Translations under genes and position numbers: made by a program | NCBI RefSeq assembly: GCF_001949145.1 | Contig: NW_019091450.1 | Coordinates: 341,682 to 405,681, forward strand | Source of the DNA: Acanthaster planci | Lineage: Eukaryota > Echinodermata > Asteroidea > Valvatida > Acanthasteridae | Direction: 5' to 3' | DNA length: 64,000 nucleotides | Notes under the pieces: model-generated | Database searches by the model: none | What the model saw: the letters and a program-made list of their open reading frames with translations, nothing else | What the model was told of the DNA's origin: nothing | Part shown: positions 27,501 through 39,500 of the stretch, piece by piece | How positions within the stretch are numbered: the stretch's first letter is position 1 | Layout of the letters: each line of letters starts with the position of its first letter

Positions 27501-30500
27501 CAAAGTGTAATCTTTACTGATGTTAAACTGTGAGGTGTGATGTCACGTGACTTACATGCTTGATCACAATCTGATAATGGCAGAACTAAAGTGATCATGC
27601 AAGCATGTTTTGTCCAACCACACTTGAAGCTTGAATTCGCACACTTCATCTACAATCTTGACAGTCGTGAGATGACCCCAAGTCAATTGATCCAACAGCT
27701 TCCCCCTTGTCAGAAAGTGAAGGGTTATAAACCACCCTTCAACCCCCCCTCAAGAATTTATGCACATGGTAAAATACTTCTCTTTTTAAACAACACTGTT
27801 GAATTTTTGTGTTACAAAATTAGCATTTGAGGGCAATATTCTTACCATGTAAGTTGCACTGTTCCCCAGTGAAGCCGGGATCACAGAGGCACACTCCTTC
27901 AATGCAGTCACCATTGATGCATGGTACAATACAAGCTGTGAAAAGATTGAAGTCGCAATAGTACAATGGGTTCTGTACACAAGTGCAACTTGCTAATAAA
28001 AAAGGGAGAGGCCTGCCTGACCTTTGTCTGAAAACCATCTGCCTTGTCAGGTAATCACTTAATAGTGCAAGAAAAATTAGCTCACTGAACAAGAATCTCT
28101 TGTTCTAATGTTATGTTTTGCTATGTGGCCAGGACAATATTTTCCTTTATGATTGTCCACAAATTGAGAAGTGAACAGTGGTTTTTGTATTTTTGGGAGT
28201 AAGTGCCTAGGCAATATTTACACTACAGGTGGTGCAGATAGAGTACATATCCATGTTTTATATTTTGCCTTTAAATGAAACTCAATAGCAAAGACAGACA
28301 ATTGTCTAAACAAATGTTCAGGAAATGTGACACATTTAACACAAACCACCATTTATTTGAATGCGACATCTCAGCTTCAACTTTCTGAGAGTGAAGTACA
28401 ATCATGATAATGAGAGGTTGTAAGATACAAGTAAAAAATCTTCGCGATCTGAGTACTTCAAGCAGATCTGAGTACAATTTGCAGGCAATTCCCTTCACCG
28501 GATACAGACCTCTAAACTCGCAGTAGAAGCCTACGTATCCGAGGTCACAGTGGCAGACGCCATCTAAGCAGCTTCCACCATTCTGGCAAGGTGGATTGCA
28601 GATTCCATCTACACAGGGCAAACAAGACAGAGTAAACATGCTGCAAGCAACCCATGTCACTTTAAGTGTTTGGTTCTGTTCCTTTTTCATGTCCTTCAGC
28701 AAAACCTGACAGTTCCTGCTCTCAAATTTTTACATCTTTTTGCCCTGAAGCTCTCAACCTTCCAACCCAGCATCTACCTCTCGATGTGCAAAACCTACAA
28801 CCAAATCAGCTTAAGCTTTACATGCCTCTGGATGTGAACCTAACAACCTTGCCGTCAGCCTCATATCACTGGGACTAAACCTCACATCCTTACGATAGGA
28901 CATTCGGCCTGTTACAATTATCTTAAACCTCAAATCCCTAGGGTAGGGTTTGATATACACTCCTAGCATGATGGAGTTGATGTCCTCGCCACAAGACTTG
29001 CATTCATAGGATGTAGATCAGCGGTCCCAAGCATACATGCCTTTAACCCTCTGATATAAATTCAAGTCCCTTGGATGCAAGCCTCATCCCCCCCCCGCTA
29101 CCCTAAACTCCTGCCATGCAAAATTTCACAAAGCATACAAATTTCTGGTGAACAGACATGTACATAGCCCCCTTCACAATGTCAGCAGGGTTCCACCAAA
29201 ACCTGAAAACCAAATTCATGACTTTTCCAGGATCTTCCAAGATAACAATGATGATGGCAATCCAAATGGCATTAAATGTCACTTTGCAGAGAAAAGTTGT
29301 TAGGTATTATGAACAGGAAGACTGCCACAGCCACTTCTGCAGACTGACAAGGATATTGGATATATCCTATAAATCTTTGTATTATGCTTTCATGACAAAC
29401 AAAGCCCATCAAAAGCAACCATGGCATGATCTTGATTTTCATGACTTTGCCATGACTTGTTTCCTCTAATAAAAATAGGATTCCAGGAGACCCCATTTTT
29501 CCTTGTTTTCCACGACTTTCCCTTTACTTTCCAGGACAAATATTTTTTTAGGATTTTTCATGAATTTCCATGACCATGGGAACCCTGTGTTAGGTAGCAA
29601 ACAGGATGCAAGTCGAATGTCACCTAGAGAGATTGAAGGGGTGTGAGGTTCCTGTTTCAAGAGGTTCTGTCTCTCATGTTCCAGCCCCTGAGCGTTATCA
29701 TCAGGGTGGATTCCACATACCTTCTCTTTCACATTGTGCCCCTGAAAAGCCAGGCGGGCAGCGGCACTCTCCCTGCTCGCAGGTTCCTCCATTCAGACAG
29801 CCACAGGGGTCATTAGTGAGTGCTCGGAAATCTGCATAACATCACAGTGAAAAAAATAGCGTTCAAAAAACTCTTTGTGCTTTATGGTCAGAAGTAGCTT
29901 CCTTGATCAATGTTCATAAGGGACATGTTGGTTACTGGGGAAGTTTAAAGTGAGTCTTCCAAGCCTAAGTGTGTAATTAGATTCAACTTTTAGAAAGTTT
30001 TTCTCAGTTAAGTTGAGTGCCATAGAACCAATAAATACAGTACACTCTGGCACCCTCAGAAAGTCGGCAAATCGGAACCCCAAAATTTGTGACGACTTAT
30101 GCAGAGGCCAACTTCCACTGTAAGTCATCATTTTGCTGACTATTATGAAATGATGACCTGTGCATACATGTATGGAAATGTACATGTGTACGATTCGGTT
30201 GCAACTATGCAATGGGTTGAGCTCTGCCACATATTACATGAAAGCTTACATGTACACTGTGGGCTTTCAATGCAGATAACCTTTTTTGGCAACATAATAT
30301 ACCTTTGGCTTAGAGCAGGTCAGAGTAAAGCAAGTGTTCTGTGACCCAAACAATGCTACCCCTACCGATTTCGCACCAGTCTCCTCTGAAGCCATTCAGG
30401 CAGAGGCACACCCCCTCATCACAGGTGCCATTGTTGGCGCAGGCATAGCGGCAGTCTTTGTCTGTATACACAAACACAATATGTACGTAAATAAGGTAAA

Positions 30501-33500
30501 AGATGACACGATTACTGCAATCACTTGTCTACTATACCCAAAAGACATTTCAAATGGACAATCTCCAAGGAGAAACTGAGAACAGAAGTGGACAAGCATA
30601 CACACCAGAGTTTCAAATTAAGAGTATAACGACACCCTTACCCTACTGTGTTTTTCAGAACATTATCCCACCTGTAAATTTTGATGGTTTTTTCCATTTT
30701 AAAACCCGATCATAAAACCAGGCACATTTACGACTGCGTCAATAACCGAGTTTGAATGAGCATCCCAAATATTTTCTTTGAAGGTGGGAAAACACCTCTG
30801 ACAATTTTGCCTTTCTGAAAGACACAAGCACCATGGACATTGCAGTAACTTCAACTCTCTTCAATGTTTCCAGAAGACAGACACACCTAATGTCTGACAA
30901 CTTGGGCCCATTGCTTCTTTTCAGAATCTTGCTCACTGACAAAACAGATTCACAACGTTTCACAGCAAGCATTTAACTCAATGCTACATCCATGCAAAAC
31001 CTTCAAATAACATTTGATCAGACTTAAGCTCACCAGCTCACCCAGGCCCTACCAATCTTGGAACATAAGGCATCCTCGGAGATTAAAAAAGATAGCCTAC
31101 TTACTCAGCATTTCTGAAGGGGGTGTTTCGCAGCGATCGCCGGTGTAGCCTGGATAGCACTGACACCTACCGTTCACGCAGGCGCCTTCGTTCAGACAAG
31201 GAGGTGCACATTCAACACCTAGATGGAAAGCAACGTGCAGAGATCAAACTGGACTCAGCCATCGTGTCTCAATGAAACAATCGCTGTAAGAGAAGAAAGG
31301 GTCCCCCCAAAAATGTTCGGTATTCAAACAAGTGGTGGCCTGCCTCATGAATGTGTCTCAGTGAGGGTTTTGTGGTCAACTATTCCACCTTTCACATCAA
31401 GAAAAAAGAAAGTAAAAACCAGCAATCTGTTCATTTCCTGTGAATGCATAATCTTCTGGCAGATTTCTCCTTTTAGGTTGCTTCTAGTCAAAGTGAGAAG
31501 TGAAATCAAGCTTATATCGAGTTGTTGAAAAAAAACAAGGCATGCGGGATGCAATTCAACAGAATGGGAACCACAATGGTATCAAACTCTGCAATGCGAG
31601 ACATATCGACTGGCGCATTGTCAATAACAATCAAAGCTGGTGAACTACTTCACGAAGATTTGTTTATGTTATCACACAGTCTGTACCAAGGTGATACCAC
31701 GGTAACCAGAATTTGACAATAAATATATCATGCCTTGGTAATGGTCGGGTATCCATTTCCAATATGACCCCCCAAAAAGCACAGCACAGACTCACTCAGA
31801 TAGTACGTGACTGTGCGAGTGCCAGTGGAGCAGTTGTAGCTGCCAGTGTACACCGGCTGAAAGTTGGTGATGGTGAGGAGGGACGCCGACGGGGAGAGTT
31901 GCCTGACTTGAATATCCCCAACAGCTGGGCTGATGACCCCTGAATAGAGAAAGACCACTTGTCAGTAGTGGCAGAGCTACAGGGCTGAGTTAAGAATTTT
32001 CTGTTAAACAGTCACTAAGAAAGTATTTTTAAAACAAAAACTTTGCTTAAAAAACTGTTTACAAAAAAACACAACTGAATGACTTTCTGGAGCTACTTCA
32101 AAATTTATGCAGGATTTTATGAATTGACAGCTACTGTACACTTCTCCATCCACCTCATGTCTGCTTTCTTCCTACTGGCAACCTAAAGTGGTCAGTGGGG
32201 CACATGACACCTTGCAAGACTATCACAAGAGCATCAAATTCATCAGTCTCAATTCGAATCATTACTTATCAAAATGAAATGCAAAGCATAGCTTTTTAAT
32301 TATTCACCCTGTTACGTGTACATAATCTTGTGATGGTCTCGACTGCAATGCTGATACTGAGGCATCCAAAGTAATGCATCAGAGAAGGTTATTGTGAAAA
32401 TGTTTCTGACTCATGATTTGCGTCTGGTCAAAGTTTCAGAAGAGAGAAGTGTTTTCAGCAAATACATGTGCATATAGATCTCCAGGCTCTATTAAGCAGA
32501 TACACAAGTCAGAACAACAAGGTGCGAGAATTTTTGCTGGCAGCAGCTCACCGTCTACTGGAATGCCGGGCAAAAGCTGCGGACTGACTGGGTCCGGAAC
32601 CTCCCACTGCGCCAAAAGGGGTGTCCCCCTCACCGCTTCAGCAGCTGTGGGGGACTCGAAGACCTCACAGATGATAGAGAGGGTGGTACCAAGAGTAGGT
32701 CGCTGGGTGGAGGGGAAACTGAGACGTATGATGAATTCATCGCTAACTGCAAATATAATGATAATTTTAAACTACATTATTAAGTATTTTAACAAGCATT
32801 CACAGATACTCTCAGACAGTCTCCCTATTCAACAACACGCAACCGTATATTAACATTTTATAATGCCTATTGAGAAGTTATAATGCCCTGGCACCTAGAT
32901 ACAAGAGAGTTTAATTGATTCCGATTGGTCAAGAGTCTGTGTGCATGCAGCTTGCGACACATGCACCAAATGGACAATTTGCACAAGGAATATTCCATAA
33001 AATGCATGTGGTGTTCGGGAAAATGAAAGTAAAATTCTAGAACAAAATCACTGGAAGTCCATCATACATTGACTTCTTTTGACTCTTTGACTAAGAAGGT
33101 ATTTATGAATGGGAATAAATACATAAAGGCCTATGTGGTCTTAGCCGGTCTTAATCTAACATTTAAGACCGGCTCAGGAGGCTGAAGGCTGATAATGCTC
33201 TCGCCTGCAGCTGGGGCATTAGTTACATTCATTCTCCTGAGCGAGCTTAAGACTGGCCAAGCATATATTTATTCCCTTATTTCTATATGCTCTCCATGCT
33301 CTTAACATGTTTAAAATTGGTGACGGTTCCCAAGCAAGCTGCCAATAGCTACGACAGGCCAGAAAAGGAGAAACAATACCTCCTACATTTTTGGGTGTGA
33401 AGTGGACAGGTATTGGCACATACTGAAATCACGATGGCTGAGCTGCAAGTACTCTTTCAGATATGATCAACTAGAGGATATTTCAACATTCTTGTGCTCC

Positions 33501-36500
33501 CATGGTCTTATTGATGTGCTCCCAGTTTACATATAGTATTGAGACTTGTAAATGAAGAGTTTATTTCCAAAATGTGACAAATGCCTTTTTTGGTATCTTT
33601 CAGAATCCCACTCTCTATCAGTTGCCTGCAATCAGTTTCCACATCTTTATGACAGCTGAACACAACTTAAATGAGTCAAAATAGTGGAACAGAAGTTTAG
33701 GGACACATAGTACACTGCTTCAGCTCTTTAGTATTTCATAATTTTGGAAACATTGCACGTTTTTCAAATGAATATATCTCATTTTGGAAATAAACCCTTC
33801 AATTCAAATAGCACTGAACGCACAGTTAAAAGTATAGCAGTATTTTAGGCTTTCTCTGGGATACTTTTTCACATCTCAGTGCTATGTCAGAGAGAAAAAC
33901 TGGTTGCCATAGTTACCTGCTATCTGGCAGAAGTTACCGGCGTACCCCTCTTGGCACACGCAGTTGCCGTTGTCACAGTAACCTCCATTCAGACATCTGA
34001 TGGGGCAATAGCTCACTGGAGGAAGTGGTTCAAGTATGAGAGACAAAAATATGGAAAGTTATGGGCTATTACGACTTATCATGTTTCAAACATACCAGCA
34101 GCAGATTCAGTGGGGTACACTTGGCACAAAACAACACCCTTTAAAAAATTATTTGACATTTATTCCTTTGCCTTGTTTTTGTTTTGTTCCTTTTTTCCTC
34201 AACTGGTTGTATCAGAAGTGGGTGGCACTCCGCAGATCCGCCTCCAATTTTTTTAGGGACACCTTTTATGCTGTTTTATGTTTTTAGCTCTCAACTTGAT
34301 TTAGGTAAGAGTGGTACACAAGACGTTTGCCCCCCCTCCCCATTTTAAAATTCATTTACTTTCAAGGAGCTGATGCCCCCCTAAAGACAGTGATTTCCCA
34401 CCCCTCATGCAACTCACTAAAATGGTAAAATCCTAGCTACACTACTGGAAAACAACCTCATGTAAGAAACTAGTCTCATACCATACTCTTTACATGATAC
34501 TTGGGCTAATAGACTGTTCTTTGGTTCAGAAATATTTCCCATGCCGGGGAATGTGGCATGAAGCCTGTTGCACTAGGGGGAGTCTACAGAACTGTGACGA
34601 CGGCGCGCGACTTACCACGGGTGAGATTGAAAACGAAGCAGTGTAATATCTAGGGTACAGGTTGTAGGGGGAGGTAGACTTAGGCACACCTCGTTAACTT
34701 GAAGGGGCACATTGGGACCTGAACTTCCTTGCTCTCATAGAGTGAAAGGTACCACACTGACTGAGGCAGAGTATCCTCAGATTTTTTTAAAATCTAATTT
34801 CTGAGAGGGGCACCGGCCTCCAGCAGAGGGCCTTCTGAACCAATGTTCCCCCCCCCATTGCATGACTGGGATGAAGAAAAGTTCATGCAACATTCAGAAG
34901 GCACTGATAGGACACAGGGATTTTGGAGGAACTTTAATTAAAAACAAGTAAGAAGTTCTGTCTTGAACGGCTATGACTATGTGTTTTGGTGCAAAGTGAA
35001 AGAAGTTGTAAAAACCTAACAAGGGAAACCTGTGAAAATCCAAGCGTTGTGAGCTATAAGTCCTGAAAAGTGGAAATATCAGTAGGAGTAGCAAGTTAAT
35101 GTGATTGTACCTCTAAAACACATCATGTCAAAATTTTTTGTCTAGAGAAATTGGGAGAAATGACAAGCCTGCTTACATCTGGTCTCACAGAAGTCTCCCG
35201 TGTATTCGGCAGGGCACATGCACATGTTGCCATGACAGGTACCACCGTTGAGGCAGCCCGGCACGCACTGAGAGGCTGTAAATATCAGAGATACCAGATT
35301 TACCCACAGAAATCACATGTATGTGGTGTTGCAGTCGGGACCATCACGCGACCACATTCGACCATTTGTAAGACCAACCAGCCTTTTACTGCAGTTCCTT
35401 TGAATAACTTCAGCCGTGCCTGAAGTCAGACTTTGAAGTCAGGTGTCGGTCTTGCAATGACCTCATATGGTCTTGTGACTGAATTATGGAAGTGCTGTAG
35501 TCGACACTGTGCACAAGGCTATTTACAAGACCAGTCATGAGTAACACACAAGGTTTCTGCACTAGGTTTCTAAAGTGTGACACTTTGTGTCCCTGCTGAC
35601 CCTGACCTATGTAATTTGACAGAAAATATTATCAAAACTGACATTTCAGGTAATTTCCGAAACTTGATCACCTTTGGAAATTTAAGCCGTGCTATAAACT
35701 AAATAGTAAGTTACATGTGACAGACATGAAAAAAACAGGGATCTGATTACAATGACCACACTGGGTGAAGACAAAGGACTTTTTAGTGCCAGTTCATCTG
35801 AATAGCTTCAGGTTAGAATTTACCCCCAACTGGGGGTCTTTTACTGGTCTTATGGTTTCCAAGAGGCCTCAACTACAACACTAGATGACAAGACATGTCA
35901 CAATGAGGCCCAGTGATTACAGTGGAACTCATAATTAACAGCACCACTTATTATCTTGAGAAAGGCATTAACAGATTGATTTGATTAAATAAAGTTAACT
36001 TTTCAATACAGTTAACCCCTAAAGGAAGTCAAGTTGTTTTCATTCATTGAACAGGGGTATAAAGTTGAACAAAACTGTAAATCTTTAGGCACTGACGTTT
36101 GCACCCACCTTGAACCAAGAGAGATAGTGTCAGGGTAAGCCCACTGGGCACAGAACAGCGGAATTGATCTGAGTCAAACACCCTCAGATCACGGCCAATG
36201 AACAGTGTGGTATTGGGTCTAATTATCTGCTGTGAAAAGCGGCCTTGAGCTGCCAAGAAAGGATAAAAACATCACTAAAATCTGAATTTAAGTCAGAATA
36301 CCAACAGTTAGTAAACTATCTGACGTATTGCACTGTGAATGATAAATCTCTTTGCATATGGTGTTTGGATCAATAGTTAACTGAGAAAGCCTATCTGGTA
36401 GCACCATGAAAAGATCACAAAATGGAGGTTCTAAGAGTATTAAATGCCTACATGTTTCTTTATTACTTTGCATAATATAGCTTTACTTCATCCCTTTGTG

Positions 36501-39500
36501 ATAACATCAAGTAACTACAATAGAGTTTAAGATTTCTGACTTGACAATGCGAACCAAATTAACGCTCAAGAAAAATTTCAAACTGGTTTCTGAGGATGAT
36601 GTAATATGTGGACAAAGTCTGAATTTTAAACAACTTAGTAAAGGTAAATTGGCATGTTGAGGGATTTTTAAGGGGAAAAGAGTTGAACGGTGAAAGTCCC
36701 TTCAAGTCCACCACAGGCCACTGTAAGCCAAAGTAGTTGCAAATGATATAAAAATATATTCAACTGAACTGTGACAAGAGCATTCCTTGGCCACTATACA
36801 CCTAGTTACTGTGACTGGTCTATGCAAAGGGGCGGGTGACTGGACTTGCATAAGGACTCGCAACGGATGTAGGCCGCGACACTTTGTTCATCCTCACCAT
36901 TCTCAACAAACTCGACCTGGCCCCCGACGCTCCTGGAGTAGTACCACAGCGGGGTGCCCTCCACCAGGGTGGAGTTGGTCTCACAAACATAGTAGACAGT
37001 GGTTCCCTCCTTGTTATTGCCGCCAGTTTGGTAGATGCGCATCGGCCGGATCAATGGCACAACAGCTAGTAGCAAAAGGAATCAACATTAAAACCCCCTG
37101 ACATANNNNNNNNNNNNNATTGTTACTTAACACATCCCCCCCAAGATGTCTGAAAGGAATTCCCCCGATTCCAGCGAGACAATGACCAACACAAAGTGGG
37201 GGGGTTCTCTCCGTCTCATACCTTGCTGCATATGCCCTGCCATGCGAATAATGAGATCAGCAACACAAGCAATGATCATATGAAGGCAACCACTGTCAGA
37301 TCAAAAACTATAGAAAAGAAGACTAGTAGGCCAGTTAAAGAACATTCAGGATTCTGTATCACTGTTTCTAACGAATGTGCATGTACCCTCAGCTAGCCAA
37401 TCTCATGTATGCAAAACTAATTCCTAATATTTATAACTGCTGAAGGGAATCAAAGAAACCTTTTGGTTTTAATTAATGTGTACTAGCTTCTTCCTTTTAC
37501 CCACGAGGAGCATATCAGACTGCCATATCTATACAGCATAATTTGCACCTGTGCCGAGCTTTTATTTTTCTACACCAATGTTTGATTGGCTAAGCTGATG
37601 TCCTAACCTTACAATACTCTTGAGCATGGGAAAAGGGAGTGTTTTGAAGCTTCAAAACCTGTCTCCATTGCTGTGCACAATGCTTCCCATGGGCCAAGCT
37701 CAACAGTGCAAAAGGCACACAGTGTGGGTGCGGCTCTTACACCGATAAACACATTTGGCAAGTGAATGACACCCTGGTACCTAATGGGCCTTGGTCCAAA
37801 GTTATGCCTACAAGCTGACAAGTCAGACAAATGGCCTACAAATACGTATCATTGGATATTTAGCCCTCAAAGAGATAGTGGTGAGAAATCCCCCATAACA
37901 ACTTTTTCTCCAATACATGTCGCAATACATTTTTTTCCTCTGGCTGAGTCTTCAGTAATGTCATATGGTCATTATGACACTAGTTTCACACAGTTCTCAC
38001 AACCAACTGCCTATATTTCTGGGGCTGGTCAGCCAAAATTATACATTCCCACGGGGGGACTTGGGGGCATGTGCCCCCACAAATTACTGGTGTCCCCTCC
38101 AGGTCCCCCCCCCCCACTGAAAAAAAAACACGGATGAATGGATCCTGAACAAGGCTAGCAAAATCTTGCCCTAAAAAAAAACACACCAGTGAAAGCTGGT
38201 GATCCCCATGAGATGCTGGTTCCCCCTTGTGTCAAGTGAGCCAGCATGCGTAAGGCAGTGAAATTCAAATGACTGCAACGAAAACATAGTTTTGACCGGA
38301 CTGACATATCACAGATGTACTCATGTGGAATGTCTGTATAAGCCTGTCAAGTTTCAATTAGATTGAGTTTGAAGCAACAGATTTTTAGAAGGGGCCCTGA
38401 ATCCCAGCTCCGCCCCAAAAACACTTTATGCGATGGTCCCACAACACACATAGCACAGCTCCATTTAGGATTAAATAGCAGAGCCCTGCACTGCAAGTCA
38501 TTCAGAGAACAACCCTAACAGACCCTTTCAAGTTAAATTTTGCCTGTGTTCAGACAAGTAATTCAGTTCTTGTCTTACATTCCATCCAATGAGAAAAGAA
38601 TTCTCGTCAACATACCCATATAAACATTATTTACTTTATAGTAAAATACATTATCATTTGCACAGACGACAAAAGTAAGAACTAAAATCAGGCCCCAATT
38701 AGGGATACCCAAGACAAAATCAAACTTCTGGTTTAAAAGCTACTTTAAAACATGTACACCAATATTTAAAGGGGAAAAGTTTTAAAAAATGGCAGGTACT
38801 CTGTACAAGTGAATACTTACAGCTGTGCTGACAAAAGTCTCCAAAGTAGCCTATAGTACAGTTACACACTGAGTTTTGGCAGACTCCGCCATTCAAACAC
38901 TGTGGAATGCAGCCATCTGCTATATAAAACATCGAACAAATAAACAAAAAATACTTATGCTGTATAATACACTAAACACTGAAGTTTTAATTTCATAATT
39001 AATAACAAGAAAATTTAAAATTTTTCATGTTCAATTTTAAAGTCTTCATTTTTTAAGTAAAAGACTTAATTCAACAGTTTAGGTGTTACTCTTAACTCGA
39101 CCTGATTCCTTGCAACTTGAATTAGCACTGAATTCACAGTTTAAATACCAGATTTAACTTTTTAATAAATGTGATAATTAACAAGGTCTTATTATGTTTT
39201 ATTAATCATGTGGCTAAACCTGTAATTCACATGTAGGTTTGTAATTTTTAAGTATAATTTTAATTGTAGTTTTTATATAACTGTTATTGTGTAATCATAT
39301 TATTTTTGCAATTCTGATATGTAAGGCGCTATTAAATATTTTTAATAGAAATGGCACTGAAGAAATGAAATAAATGATACATGTTAAATGTCGAATTAAA
39401 CATTAAGATGCCGGATTCAACACTTTCAAAGCGAAGTTTCTGAGACCACACACATGGTGGAGTGGAATACACTGCTGCAGTTTCTAATGTGTACCAACAT

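Larger units (their letters stand above)
25898..28509. other. Introns between exons 31 and 34
   Basis: 25898-26820, 26914-27845 and 27936-28509 hold only the short AGCACTGAAT repeat. No other element is recognised. Confidence 0.5.

Noticed and set aside
18940-37065. Identity as a ROR or MuSK receptor, on the basis of Ig plus Fz
   Set aside because: Those have few Ig domains, no EGF array, and a kringle and/or kinase; none of this is seen here.
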